The notes: generated by a model from the letters alone, not told the origin. Positions 8,903 through 21,587 are shown, counted from the first letter of the stretch. The stretch: DNA of 64,000 bases from CADEEN01 sp963840805 (GCA_963840805.1 CAWJAJ010000011.1:1-64000); one strand, 5' to 3'. Made by a program: numbers and translations.

Positions 8903-9518
8903 ATGGAACACTACCTGAACATCGCGATCCGCTCGATCTTTCTCGAGAACATGGCCCTGGCCTTCTTCCTGGGCATGTGCTCGTTCCTGGCCTGCTCGAA
9001 GAAGGTCGAGACCGCCATCGGCCTGGGCGTTGCCGTGGTCTTCGTGCAGACGCTGACGGTGCCGCTGAACAACCTGATCCTGCGCCACCTGCTGGCCGAG
9101 GGCGCCCTCGGCTGGTCTGTCGCCGGCGCTGGCCAAGGTCGATCTGACCTTCCTGGCATTCATCCTGTTCATCGGCACCATCGCGGCAGCCACACAGGTG
9201 GTCGAGATGGCCGTCGACCGATTCCTGCCCGCCCTGTACGCGACGCTGGGCGTGTTCCTGCCACTGATCGCCGTCAACTGCGTGATCCTCGGCGGCTCGC
9301 TATTCATGCAGGAGCGCAACTACACCTTCGGCGAAAGCGTGGTGTTCGGCTTCGGCTCCGGACTCGGCTTCGCGATCGCGATCGTGGCCATCGCCGCGAT
9401 CCGCGAGAAGTTGGTCTACTCCGACGTGCCGGCCGGCCTGCGCGGGCTGGGCATCACCTTCGTGACGGCCGGGCTGATGTCGGTGGCCTTCATGGTGTTC
9501 TCGGGCATCCAGCTCTGA
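8903..9518 (+). CDS. nqrE: Na+-NQR subunit E (one frameshift)
   Basis: The product starts MEHYLNIAIRSIF and ends SVAFMVFSGIQL, about 204 residues with six membrane helices, the paired half of NqrD. Conserved cysteines for the intramembrane Fe-S centre occur in FFLGMCSFLACSKKV and LIAVNCVILGG. One extra base near 9116 (after EGALGW) shifts the frame; the continuation is LSPALAKVDLTFL. GGAG precedes ATG 8903 by a few bases. Because of the upstream insertion, the nqrEF half may need a separate promoter or read-through. Confidence 0.92.
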
Positions 9519-9528
9519 GGCCGCGAAC

Positions 9529-10752
9529 ATGACCGAAATCCTCTCCGGCGTCGCGATGTTCACCGCCGTCGTGCTGGCGCTGGTGGCGCTGCTGCTCGGC
9601 GCGCGGCGGCGGCTGGTGCAATCCGGCGACGTCACGATCACGATCAACGACGACCCGGCCAAGGCGCTGAAGGTGGCCGCCGGCAATACGCTGCTGGGCA
9701 CGCTGGCCGACAACAAGATCTTCATTCCATCGGCCTGCGGCGGAAAGGGCGCCTGCGGCGTCTGCGAAGTGGTGGTCAAGTCCGGCGGCGGCACGCTGCT
9801 GCCGACCGAAACCGGCTACATCAACCGCGGCGAAGCCAAGCGCGGCTGCCGCCTGGCGTGCCAGGTCAAGGTCAAGCGCGACATGGCCATCGAGATCGCG
9901 CCCGAGGTCTTCAACGTGCGCAAGTGGCGGTGCAAGGTCATCTCCAACCGCAACGTCGCGACCTTCATCAAGGAGCTGAAGCTGGCGCTGCCCGCGGGCG
10001 AGGAGGTGCCGTTCCGCGCGGGTGGCTACATGCAGCTCGAGTGCCCGCCGCACCAGATCGACTTCAAGACCTTCGACATCGAGCCGCCCTACCGCGACGA
10101 CTGGGACAAGTTCGACCTCTGGCGCTTCCGGTCGGTGCTGCACGAACCGATCGAGCGCGCCTACTCGATGGCCAACTACCCGCTCGAGAAGGGCCAACTG
10201 CTGTTCACGATCCGCATCGCTTTCCCGCCCGGCTACCGCACCGACATCCCGCCCGGCATCATGAGTTCGTACGTGTTCAACCTGAAGCCCGGTGACGAGC
10301 TCACCGTGTCGGGGCCGTTCGGCGAATTCTTCGCGCGCGACACCCACAAGGAGATGTGCTTCATCGGCGGCGGCGCCGGCATGGCGCCGATGCGTTCGCA
10401 CATCTTCGACCAGTTCAAGCGCCTGCACACCCAGCGCAAGGTCACGTTCTGGTACGGCGCCCGCAGCCTGAAGGAGGCGTTCTACGTCGACGAGTTCGAT
10501 GCCCTGGCCGCGGCCCATGCCAACTTCGAATGGCACCTGGCGCTGTCGGAGCCGCTGCCCGAAGACCGCTGGACCGGTGCCGCCGGCTTCATCCACGACG
10601 TGCTGCGCGACCAGTACCTCGCCAACCACCCGGCGCCCGAAGACATCGAGTACTACATGTGCGGCCCCGGCGTGATGAACAAGGCCGTGATCGACATGCT
10701 GCTGTCGCTGGGCGTCGATCGCGAAAACATCCTGCTCGACGACTTCGGCTGA
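9529..10752 (+). CDS. nqrF: Na+-NQR subunit F, NADH-oxidising
   Basis: 407 residues, full length. The order is an N-terminal membrane helix, a [2Fe-2S] ferredoxin domain (CGGKGACGVC with a fourth Cys in CRLACQV), an FAD-binding region (RAYSMANYP) and an NADH-binding region (GGGAGMAPMRS, CGPGVMNKAV). NqrF is the electron entry point of the complex. GAGG precedes the start. Ten bases separate it from nqrE. Confidence 0.96.
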   Translation: MTEILSGVAMFTAVVLALVALLLGARRRLVQSGDVTITINDDPAKALKVAAGNTLLGTLADNKIFIPSACGGKGACGVCEVVVKSGGGTLLPTETGYINRGEAKRGCRLACQVKVKRDMAIEIAPEVFNVRKWRCKVISNRNVATFIKELKLALPAGEEVPFRAGGYMQLECPPHQIDFKTFDIEPPYRDDWDKFDLWRFRSVLHEPIERAYSMANYPLEKGQLLFTIRIAFPPGYRTDIPPGIMSSYVFNLKPGDELTVSGPFGEFFARDTHKEMCFIGGGAGMAPMRSHIFDQFKRLHTQRKVTFWYGARSLKEAFYVDEFDALAAAHANFEWHLALSEPLPEDRWTGAAGFIHDVLRDQYLANHPAPEDIEYYMCGPGVMNKAVIDMLLSLGVDRENILLDDFG

Positions 10753-10792
10753 TGCGCCACGAGCCGACCGCAAGACACGAAGGGAGCCTGAC

Positions 10793-11248
10793 ATGACCCA
10801 GTTGCTGATCGAAGACGTGGTGCGCGACCGTGCCAGCGACAAGTTGTATCTGCTGCCGGCGTCGGCGTCGGTCACCGACGCCGTCGAGTTGATGGCCGAG
10901 CACCAGATCGGCGCCGTGTTGGCGATGACCGAGGATGGCCTGGTCGGCGGCATCTTCACCGAGCGCGACCTGCTGATGCGCGTCGTGCGGCCCGGCCTGC
11001 ACCCGAAGACCACGCCGCTGTCACTGGTGATGACGCGTGACGTGCGCTTCGTTTCGCCGGGCACCACCGTCGAGGCCGCGATGGCGCTGATGCACATGCA
11101 GCACCACCGCCACCTGCTGGTGATCGACGGACCCAAGGTCTACGGGCTGGTGTCGATGCGCGACCTGGTCTACCAGCTGGTGAGCGACGGCCATGGCCGT
11201 TTCGAGTCCGCGGTGCGCGAAGCCGGCGCAGCGCCCGCCAAGACATGA
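10793..11248 (+). CDS. Tandem CBS-domain protein in the nqr operon
   Basis: 151 residues made of two CBS domains (for example GIFTERDLLMRVV and GLVSMRDLVYQLV) and little else. Such pairs bind adenine nucleotides and often regulate a partner. It lies 40 bases after nqrF and 31 bases before apbE, on the same strand, with GGGAG before the ATG. A role in sensing energy or redox state for Na+-NQR is an inference from position only. Confidence 0.85.
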   Translation: MTQLLIEDVVRDRASDKLYLLPASASVTDAVELMAEHQIGAVLAMTEDGLVGGIFTERDLLMRVVRPGLHPKTTPLSLVMTRDVRFVSPGTTVEAAMALMHMQHHRHLLVIDGPKVYGLVSMRDLVYQLVSDGHGRFESAVREAGAAPAKT

Positions 11249-11279
11249 AGTGCAACCGGTTCCACGGCGGAGCAAGACC

Positions 11280-12356
11280 ATGAACAAAATCGCATCACCC
11301 AGCCGTCGGGCAGCCCTCGCGGCGGCCGGATTCGGCTCGCTGGCCCTGCTGGGCGCCTGCAGCGAGCGCGGCCGCTTCTTCGCGCTGCCCGGCGCCGGCG
11401 GCGACGTCTTCCACGGCCTGACGATGGGCTCGACCTACACCGTGAAGATCGCCACGCGCGGGCTGGCCGATGCCACCCTCGCCGCAGCGGCGTCGGCGGT
11501 GGCCGCGGCACTGGCCGACGTCGTCGGCCGCATGTCGCATTACGACACCGCGTCGGAAGTCTCGCGCCTGAACCGGCAGCCGGTCGGGGAGCCTTTCGCC
11601 GTTTCGGCCCCGACGTTGCAGGTGTTCATCGCCGCCCAGGCCGTCCGTGCAGCCTCGGCCGGCGCCTTCGACGTGGCCGTCGGCCGTGCCGTCGACGAAT
11701 GGGGCTTCGGCCCGTCCGAGCGGCCGCGCCGCGTGCTGCCGGCGCAGGCGCTGCAGGCCCTGCAACGCCAGCACCACGACGGCGCGCTCGTTCTCGACAC
11801 TCGTGCCGGCACGCTGACGCGCCAATCGCCGGTGCTGGCCAACCTGTCGGGTATCGCCAAGGGCTATGGCGTCGACCGCGCCGCGCAGGCGCTCGACGCG
11901 CTGGGCATCACCGACTACATGGTCGAGGTCGGCGGCGAGATCCGCACCCGCGGGCACAACGCCGAGGGCCGCGCCTGGCAGCTCGCGATCGAGCGCCCGG
12001 ACGCGATGCCGCAGCGCGCGCTGCTCGTCGTGCCGCTGGCCGGCAAGTCGCTCGCCACCTCGGGCGACTACCGCAACTTCTTCGTCCACGCGGGGCGCCG
12101 CTACTCGCACGAGATCGATCCCGGCAGCGCCGCGCCGGTCGGCCACGCGCTGGCGTCGGTCAGTGTGGTGGCCGACGATTGCACGATTGCCGACGCGTGG
12201 TCGACGGCGCTGTTCGTGCAGGGGCCCGAGCGGGGCCTGGCCACCGCCGCTCGCCTGGGCCTGGCGGCGTACTTCGTCGTGCGTGGCCCCGACGGCGCGT
12301 TCATCGAGCGCCAGACCCCCGCGTTCGCGGCGCTCGGCGCACGCACGGTCGCCTGA
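11280..12356 (+). CDS. apbE: FAD:protein FMN transferase
   Basis: 358 residues. The N-terminus has RRAALAAAGFGSLALLGAC, a lipoprotein signal with a lipobox (LLGAC), so the enzyme is exported and anchored. Family features include FHGLTMGSTYTVK, NLSGIAKGYGVD and the binding segment VEVGGEIRTRG. ApbE splits FAD and attaches FMN to the threonine of SGAT motifs, and NqrB and NqrC encoded here both have such motifs. ATG 11280 was chosen because the lipoprotein signal starts there. Confidence 0.95.
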   Translation: MNKIASPSRRAALAAAGFGSLALLGACSERGRFFALPGAGGDVFHGLTMGSTYTVKIATRGLADATLAAAASAVAAALADVVGRMSHYDTASEVSRLNRQPVGEPFAVSAPTLQVFIAAQAVRAASAGAFDVAVGRAVDEWGFGPSERPRRVLPAQALQALQRQHHDGALVLDTRAGTLTRQSPVLANLSGIAKGYGVDRAAQALDALGITDYMVEVGGEIRTRGHNAEGRAWQLAIERPDAMPQRALLVVPLAGKSLATSGDYRNFFVHAGRRYSHEIDPGSAAPVGHALASVSVVADDCTIADAWSTALFVQGPERGLATAARLGLAAYFVVRGPDGAFIERQTPAFAALGARTVA

Positions 12357-12370
12357 ACTCGAGCCTGGCG

Positions 12371-12598
12371 ATGAACCTCGACGCCTTTCTGCCCGTGTTC
12401 GCGCTCGCGCTGGCCGCGATCGGCATCGCGGTGGCAGCGATGGCCATCGGCGTGATTTTCAGGCGCCCTTGCCTGCGCGGCTCCTGCGGCGGCCCGGCTG
12501 TGACCGGGCCGGGCGGCACGAAACTGTCGTGCGAGACCTGCCCCAACCGCAGACGTCGCGAGACCGCCGCGTCACCGCCAGAATCGCAAACCCCGTGA
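12371..12598 (+). CDS. nqrM: NqrM, Na+-NQR maturation protein
   Basis: 75 residues: one membrane helix (about 5-28) followed by a four-cysteine pattern, RRPCLRGSCGG and CETCPN. This is the DUF539/NqrM layout. NqrM is needed to place iron in the NqrD-NqrE centre. It completes the accessory set (apbE, nqrM) expected beside a working Na+-NQR. Confidence 0.92.
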   Translation: MNLDAFLPVFALALAAIGIAVAAMAIGVIFRRPCLRGSCGGPAVTGPGGTKLSCETCPNRRRRETAASPPESQTP

Positions 12599-12676
12599 CC
12601 GGGGCGATCAGGTCGTGACCGCGATGTCATCGGCCGCGCCCGACCCGGGCCCGCCACGGCAACGACGGCGGCCCCG

Positions 12677-14734
12677 ATGAAACCATCGACCCCGCACACG
12701 GCAATCATCCCGCTGAACGAGCCGCTGTTCCGCGGCCAGCGGGCACTGCGCATCGCGCTGGTGGGCTTGCCCAACAGCGGCAAGAGCACGTTCTTCGCGG
12801 CGGTGGCGAGCACCTCGGTGCAGAGGGGCGAACTGTCGGACACGCACCGTGCGTACCACGAGTGCGCCGTGCAGATCGGCCTGGACGAAGCGCGCGTGAT
12901 CGACCTGCCGAGCATCCGCTCGCCGCACCACCTCGAGTCGGCCGACCGTGCGGCGCTCAAGTACCTGCTGTGGGGCGACGAACGCCCGCCTGTCACGCTG
13001 CACGAGCCCGCGGGCCCACCGGCGCCGTTTTCAGCGCCGAACGTGATCGTGCAGGTGCTCGATGCCACGTCGCTCGAACACCACCTCGAGCTGACGTTGA
13101 AGCTCGTGAAATTCGGCCGCCCGCTGGTGATCGCGCTGAACAAGATGGACGAAGCCGCCGCGCACGGCACCTACGTCAACCCCGGCGTGCTGAGCTCGCT
13201 GCTCGGCGTACCCGTGGTACCCACCGCCGCGATCATGGGGCACGGCATCGCCGAGCTGTTCCGCGCGGCCGCGCAGGCCGTGCGCGAAGGCGCCTGCCCG
13301 CATGCACAGCCGCCGAGCGCCCACATCGCCGCCGCGCTCGAACCGCTCGCCGCGCTGTTGAGCGCGCCGGAGATCCTGCGCGCCTTCCGCGTCCCGCCCT
13401 CCCTGCTCGTGACGCAGATCGCCGAGGGCGATCCGTACTTCCTCGACGAGATGGAGCAGCACTTTCCCGGCCATCTGCCGCAAGTGCACCAGCTGCTGGC
13501 GGGCGCCGCAACGGGGCTGCCGCGTCCGTTGGCCGATGAGCTGCATGCCGATCGGCACCACCGCGCGGCATCGTTGTTCGAAGCCGCCACCCGCTTCGGC
13601 GCGCCGCGCGAAGACCGCGGCTGGCGCAATGCGCTCGACGAGCTGTTCCTGAGTCCGCGCTGGGGCTTCATCGGCAGCGTGGCCGTCTTCGCCGCCGTGC
13701 TCTTCGTCGTCTTCTATGTCAGCCAATGGATCGACAGCCTGACCGCGGCACGGCTGGTGGCGTGGGCCGCCGAGTGGCACCCGCAGTCGACCGCCGGCGT
13801 CGTCGCGCGCGCGGTGGTCGACGCCTTGATCGGGCTGGTCGGCATCGTCGTGCCGTACATGATTCCGTTGGTGCTGCTGCTGGTGGCGCTCGAAGAGGCC
13901 GGCATCATGGCGCGCATCGCCTTTGCCGTCGACCGCACGTTCCACCGCATCGGGCTGCACGGCGGCGTGGCGGTGCCGTTCCTGCTCGGGCTCGGCTGCA
14001 ACGTGCCGGCGATTGCCGCCATCGGCCGCACGACGACAGGTCGCGAGCGCGTCATGGCCTCCGTGCTGGTGACCTTCGTGCCGTGCTCGGCGCGCTCGGC
14101 GATCATCCTGGCGCTGGCCGGCAAGTTCCTGGGCGGGCTGGGCGTGCTGGTGATCTTCCTGCTCACCATGCTGGTGATCGCCGTGCTCGGGCAGGTGCTG
14201 CGGCGCCGCTATCCCCGCGGGGGCCCGGGCCAGGTGCAGGAGATTCCGCCCTACGCCTGGCCACGTGGGCTGCCGATGCTGCGCGAGACGTGGGAGCGCA
14301 CGCGCGACATCCTGACGATCGTCACGCCGCTGCTGATCGCGGGCAGCGTGGTGCTGGCATTGCTGGCGCACGTCGGCGCCGATCGCCACATCAACGCCCT
14401 GCTCGCGCCGATCACGTCGTGGTGGCTGGGCCTGCCGCTCGTGCTCGGCGTGCCGATCCTGTTCGGGGTACTGCGCAAGGAGCTGTCCCTGCTGATGGTC
14501 TACCAGGCGCTCGGCAGCTTCGAGGTCGACCGCTACCTCGACCCGGTGCAGATCGCGACCTTCCTGCTGTTCCTGACCTTCTACGTGCCCTGCATCTCGA
14601 CGTTTGCCGTGATGCTCAAGACGATCGGCCGCCGTGAAGCGCTGTTCTCGGTGTCACTGTCGGTGGGCATTGCGCTGCTGGTGAGCGGGCTCGCACGTCT
14701 CGGGCTCGAGGGCGCGCGCCACCTGTGGATGTAG
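12677..14734 (+). CDS. feoB: FeoB-like ferrous iron transporter with atypical G domain
   Basis: 685 residues. An N-terminal GTPase domain has G1 GLPNSGKST and G4 NKMD. The G3 motif reads DLPSIRS instead of DxPG, and the usual NWPGVTVE-like G2 is not obvious. The C-terminal half has two Gate segments and the FeoB core (GLGCNVPAI, VTFVPCSARSA) within about eight to ten membrane helices. It would import Fe2+ across the inner membrane. No feoA is next to it. The altered switch residues make it either a divergent FeoB or a relative with another metal. Confidence 0.85.
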   Translation: MKPSTPHTAIIPLNEPLFRGQRALRIALVGLPNSGKSTFFAAVASTSVQRGELSDTHRAYHECAVQIGLDEARVIDLPSIRSPHHLESADRAALKYLLWGDERPPVTLHEPAGPPAPFSAPNVIVQVLDATSLEHHLELTLKLVKFGRPLVIALNKMDEAAAHGTYVNPGVLSSLLGVPVVPTAAIMGHGIAELFRAAAQAVREGACPHAQPPSAHIAAALEPLAALLSAPEILRAFRVPPSLLVTQIAEGDPYFLDEMEQHFPGHLPQVHQLLAGAATGLPRPLADELHADRHHRAASLFEAATRFGAPREDRGWRNALDELFLSPRWGFIGSVAVFAAVLFVVFYVSQWIDSLTAARLVAWAAEWHPQSTAGVVARAVVDALIGLVGIVVPYMIPLVLLLVALEEAGIMARIAFAVDRTFHRIGLHGGVAVPFLLGLGCNVPAIAAIGRTTTGRERVMASVLVTFVPCSARSAIILALAGKFLGGLGVLVIFLLTMLVIAVLGQVLRRRYPRGGPGQVQEIPPYAWPRGLPMLRETWERTRDILTIVTPLLIAGSVVLALLAHVGADRHINALLAPITSWWLGLPLVLGVPILFGVLRKELSLLMVYQALGSFEVDRYLDPVQIATFLLFLTFYVPCISTFAVMLKTIGRREALFSVSLSVGIALLVSGLARLGLEGARHLWM

Positions 14735-14737
14735 GGG

Positions 14738-14756
14738 CCGCGGCGCAGAGCCGCGG
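14738..14756. terminator. Possible hairpin between convergent feoB and fnr
   Basis: CCGCGG arms at 14738-14743 and 14751-14756 can pair around a seven-base loop, four bases after the feoB stop. There is no T-tract, so a Rho-independent terminator is uncertain. Confidence 0.3.
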
Positions 14757-14766
14757 GGCGCGGCCG

Positions 14767-15512
14767 TCAGTTCGTGACGCCGTCGACGATCTGCTGCAGC
14801 CCGACGGGGTCGGTGATGCGGATCTGGCGGTGCTGCACGAACAGCAGCCCGTTGGCCTGGAACTTCGAGAAAGTGCGGCTGACGGTCTCGAGCTTCAGGC
14901 CGAGGAAGCTGCCGATGTCCTCACGGCTCATGCGCAGCACCACCGACGACGCCGAGAAGCCCCGTGCGCTGCAGCCGGTGCGTCAGGTTCAGCAGGAACG
15001 CAGCCAGGCGCTCCTCGGCATGCATGCTGCCCAGCAGCAGCATCACGCCATAGGAGCGCACGATCTCGCGGCTCATCACGCGGTGGAACTGCTGCTGCAG
15101 CGACGGCACTTCACGCGCCAGCGCCTCCAGCTCGTCGAACGGGATCACGCAGACCTGCGAATCCTCGAGCGCCACTGCATCGACCTCGTGGCGCCGGGCG
15201 CCGATGCCGTCCAGGCCGATCAGCTCGCCGCCCATCTGGAAGCCGGTCACCTGGTCGCGCCCATCGTTCGACGCGACGCTGGTCTTGAAGAATCCGGTCC
15301 AGACCGCGTAGACCGATTCGAAGCGGTCGCCCGCCCGAAACAGCGCCTCGTTGCGCGCCGACCTTGCGCCGCGTCGCCACCAGCCGGCCGTCGATCTGCT
15401 CGAGCTCGGCTTGCGTCAGGCCCAAGGGCAGGCAGATTTCGCGCAGGTTGCAGTGCGAACAGGCCACGGTACAGGAAGCCGGGTGGAGCGGGCGAAAGAT
15501 GGATTGGTCCAT
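14767..15512 (-). CDS. fnr: FNR-type oxygen-responsive transcription factor (two frameshifts)
   Basis: A Crp/Fnr-family regulator of about 248 residues. The N-terminus holds the FNR cysteine cluster (CSHCNLREIC, that is C-x2-C-x5-C), and a fourth cysteine is in DSQVCVIPFDELE, the set that binds the oxygen-labile [4Fe-4S] cluster. The C-terminal helix-turn-helix reads LKLETVSRTFSKFQ, whose E..SR residues match those in E. coli FNR that contact TTGAT half-sites. One-base insertions near 15362 and 14965 break the frame. MDQSIF at 15512 was taken as the start because an FNR-like box lies just upstream; starts up to 15596 are possible. Confidence 0.9.
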
Positions 15513-15582
15513 GCGCGGAACTGCAGCGTTTGTGACACTCGAAATGGGCGCGATTGCCCGACCGTGATCATATGTGCCGTTC

Positions 15583-15596
15583 ATGACGTTCATCAA
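15583..15596. promoter_or_regulatory. FNR-like box (8/10) before fnr
   Basis: ATGACGTTCATCAA has one perfect half-site (ATCAA) and a weak one. It is 71 bases upstream of the chosen fnr start, a position that would allow autoregulation. Confidence 0.4.
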
Positions 15597-15637
15597 AGCC
15601 CACTCGTGACTGTGGTCGATCGGCCCGCTGCACGTGC

Positions 15638-15651
15638 ATGATCTGCGTCAA
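15638..15651. promoter_or_regulatory. FNR-like box (8/10) before lutA
   Basis: ATGATCTGCGTCAA has one mismatch in each half-site. It lies 68 bases before the lutA start, facing the fnr gene. Confidence 0.4.
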
Positions 15652-15718
15652 GGAGGCGACCCCGCAGGTGCCTACAGTGGCACGCTCCACCGCCGCCACC
15701 ACTGCCACGGGAGACGCC

Positions 15719-16476
15719 ATGCGCGTGGGATTGTTCGTCACCTGCCTGGCCGATCTGATGCGCCCGAGCGTGGCGTTCGCGGCCGTCAAGCTGCTCGAGG
15801 ACGCCGGCTGCAGCGTGGACGTGCCTGCGGCGCAGACCTGCTGCGGGCAGCCGGCGCTCAACAGCGGCGACAGCGCCGACGCGCGCGCGATCGCGCAGGA
15901 GGTGATCATCGCCTTCGAAGGCTTCGACGCGGTCGTCGGCCCGTCGGGCTCGTGCATGGGCACGCTGCGCCACGACTACCCGGCGATGTTCGCCGACGAT
16001 CCGGCCTGGCGCGCTCGCGCCGAAGACCTGTCGCGGCGCAGCCACGAGTTGCTCAGCTTCCTCGTCGACGTGTTGAAGGTCGATCGTGTCGATGCGCGCT
16101 TACGACGGCAAGGTCACCTACCACGACAGCTGCGCCGGCCTGCGCGAGATGGGCGTGAAGGCGCAGCCGCGCCGGCTGCTGGCCGGCGTGCAGGGGCTGG
16201 AACTGGTGGAGATGCACGGCACCGAAGAGTGCTGCGGCTTCGGCGGCACCTTCTGCGTCAAGTACCCCGAGATCTCGACCAAGATGGTCGACGACAAGAT
16301 CGCCCACATCGAGGCCAGCGGCGCCGGACACGGTGCTCGGTGGCGACCTCGGCTGCCTGCTCAACATCGCCGGGCGCATCAAGCGCCGCGGCTTGCCGGT
16401 GCGCGTGATGCACACCGCCGAGCTGCTGGCCGGCATGGGCGCGCAGCCATCGATCGGCGAGGCGGAGAAACCCTGA
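15719..16476 (+). CDS. lutA: Lactate utilisation protein A (CCG-domain Fe-S subunit; frameshifted)
   Basis: About 251 residues starting MRVGLFVTCLADLM. The two cysteine-rich CCG motifs are visible, TCCGQPALNSGD and ECCGFGGTFCVKYPE, which bind an Fe-S cofactor in LutA/LldE and heterodisulfide-reductase-like proteins. LutABC oxidises L-lactate to pyruvate at the membrane or cytosol. Single-base insertions near 16088 and 16327 break the frame. The stop overlaps the lutB start. Confidence 0.88.
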
Positions 16477-17904
16477 TGCAAGCCCGCCGCGTCCACCTTC
16501 CCGCAGCGCGTCGCGATCGCGATCCACGACAAGCGGCTGCAGGCCGCGCTCGACCACGCCAGCGGCGGCTTCGTGAAGAAGCGCGCGGCGCTGGTGGCGG
16601 CGCTGCCCGAGTTCGAGGCCCTGCGCGAACGCGCGCGCAGCGTCAAGGAGCATGTGCTGGCCAACCTCGACGGCTACCTCGAGCGCTACGAGGCAGCAGG
16701 TCACGCGCCACGGCGGCCACGTGCACTGGGCATCGACCGCCGAGGAGGCGCGCGAGATCATCCTCGCGATCTGCCGCGACGCGAACGCCCGGACCATCAC
16801 CAAGGGCAAGTCGATGGTCAGCGAGGAGATCGGCCTCAACGATGCGCTCGAGGCCGCCGGCTACGAGGTGATCGAGACCGACCTCGGCGAGTACATCATC
16901 CAGCTCGCCAAGGAGCCGCCCAGCCACATCATCGTGCCGGCGGTGCACAAGACGCGCGAGCAGGTCGGCCGACCTGTTCGACGAGCACCACCGCCCGCTC
17001 GGCTACACCAAGCACCTGACCGAAGTCGGCGAGATGGTCAACGAGGCGCGCCAGGTGCTGCGCGGGCACTACTTCCGCGCCGACGTCGGCATCACCGGCG
17101 GCAACTTCCTGATCGCCGAGACCGGCTCCAGCATCATCGTCACCAACGAGGGCAACGGCGACCTGACGCAGACGCTGGCGCGCGTGCACATCGTCACCAG
17201 CGGCATCGAGCGCGTGGTGCCGACGCTCGACGACGCGCTGACCTTCCTGCGCCTGCTCGCGCGCAGCGCCACCGGCCAGGAGACCGAGACCTACACCACC
17301 GTCAGCACCGGCCCGCGCCGCGCCGACGACCTCGACGGCCCGCAGGAATACCACGTGGTGCTGGTCGACAACGGCCGCTCGAAGATGCTCGGCGGGCCGT
17401 TCCGCGAGATGCTGCGCTGCATCCGCTGCGGCGCCTGCCTGAACCACTGCCCGGTCTACACCGCGATCGGCGGCCATGCCTACGGCTGGGTCTATCCGGG
17501 CCCGATGGGCTCGGTGCTGACGCCGCTGATCAACGGCATCGACAAGCGCCTACGACCTGCCGAACGCCTGCACGCTGAACGGCCGCTGCCAGACCGTGTG
17601 CCCGGTGAAGATCCCGCTGCCCGGCCTGCTGCGCGAGCTGCGCCGCCAGCAGTTCGAGAGCGGGCTGACGCCGGCGCCGATCCGCTGGGCGCTGCGGGCC
17701 TGGGCCGCGCTGGCCAAGCGCGCCGCGGCTCTACCACCTGGCGATGCGCATCGGCATCCCGCTGCTGAGCGCGTTCGGGCGCCGCCGCGGCGCGCTGTCG
17801 CTGGCTGCCGCTGGCCGGCGGCTGGACCGACACGCGCGACCTGCCCGCGCCGCAGGGCCGCACCTTCCAGCAGGCCTGGAGCGCGCGCAAGGGAGCGCGG
17901 CCAT
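16476..17904 (+). CDS. lutB: Lactate utilisation protein B (ferredoxin-like; frameshifted)
   Basis: About 475 residues across several frames. Early segments such as ITKGKSMVSEEIGLNDALEA and GVTGGNF-like GITGGNFLIAETGS belong to the LUD domain. Two [4Fe-4S] motifs follow, CIRCGACLNHCPVY and CTLNGRCQTVCPVKIP. Extra bases near 16500, 16697, 16968, 17550, 17734 and 17810 split it. It is coupled to lutC by an ATGA overlap. In the complex LutB is thought to pass electrons between LutA and LutC. Confidence 0.88.
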
Positions 17905-18550
17905 GAGCGTCAAGCGCCAGTGGTGGACGCGAGACGCGTGCTGGCCGGCATCCGCCAATCGCTCGGACGCACCGGGCCGAGCCGCGACGCGATCGTGCCG
18001 CTGCCGGGCAGCGGCCCGCGGCCGGCCTTCGACGGCGACGTCGTCGAGCGCTTCGTCGCCAAGATGCTCGAGAAGTCGGCCACGCTGGCGCGCATCGCGT
18101 CGCTCGCCGAGGTCGGCGCCGAGGTCGCGCGTTTCGTCGGCCTCGGTGCAACGCGCAGCCAGCGTCTGTGCGTCTCGCAAGCCCTCGCCGCGATCGACTG
18201 GCCGGCGGGTTTCGAGGTCGAGCACCGCGCCGCGCGTGCGCGACGACGAGACCAGCGTCACGCCCTGCTTCGCCGCGGTGGCCGAGTCGGGCGGCATCGT
18301 CACGCTGTCCGGCCCCGACACGCCGAGCACGCTGAACTTCGTGCCCGACAACCACATCGTCGATCGTCCACGCGGCGCAGGTGGTGCCGCACTTCGAAGA
18401 CGTCTGGGCGCAGTGGCGCGCCTCCGGCCGGCCGATGCCGCGCACCGTCAACATCATCTCGGGGCCGTCGCGCACCGCCGACATCGAGATGACGATCCAG
18501 CTCGGCGCGCACGGGCCGCGCCGTCTGCACATCCTGCTGGTGGCGGCCTG

Positions 18551-18551
<1 letters not shown>
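17901..18551 (+). CDS. lutC: Lactate utilisation protein C (LUD domain; frameshifted)
   Basis: About 215 residues. Recognisable parts are RRVLAGIRQSLGR near the start, PDTPSTLNFVPDNHIV, and NIISGPSRTADIEMTIQLG near the end, the LUD domain signature of LutC/YkgG. At least four indels interrupt it. Its stop overlaps the next ATG, so the D-lactate dehydrogenase gene is probably part of the same transcript. Confidence 0.85.
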
Positions 18552-21439
<2,888 letters not shown>

Positions 21440-21547
21440 CCCACCATCACATCAGTTTTCCCTGCCACCGAGGCGGTACCGCGACGCATGAACCCGACGA
21501 TTCCAGGCGACCGCCGCGGATCCGGCTTTGCCGGTCCGCCAGCGGTG

Positions 21548-21576
21548 CCCCCTCGAGGGGGAGCGCCGAAGGCGCT
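21548..21576. terminator. Double hairpin between convergent genes
   Basis: Two adjacent hairpins: CCCCC-TCGA-GGGGG (21548-21561) and AGCGCC-GAA-GGCGCT (21562-21576). They lie between the convergent D-lactate dehydrogenase and DsbD-like genes, 12 bases from the latter's stop. Paired GC hairpins of this sort are common between convergent genes in Burkholderiales; a bidirectional terminator is inferred. Confidence 0.55.
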
Positions 21577-21587
21577 TCGGGGGTGTT

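Noticed and set aside
3351..10752. Rnf electron-transport complex instead of Na+-NQR
   Set aside because: The first gene lacks RnfC ferredoxin clusters, the last gene is a full NqrF with [2Fe-2S], FAD and NADH motifs, and apbE and nqrM follow.
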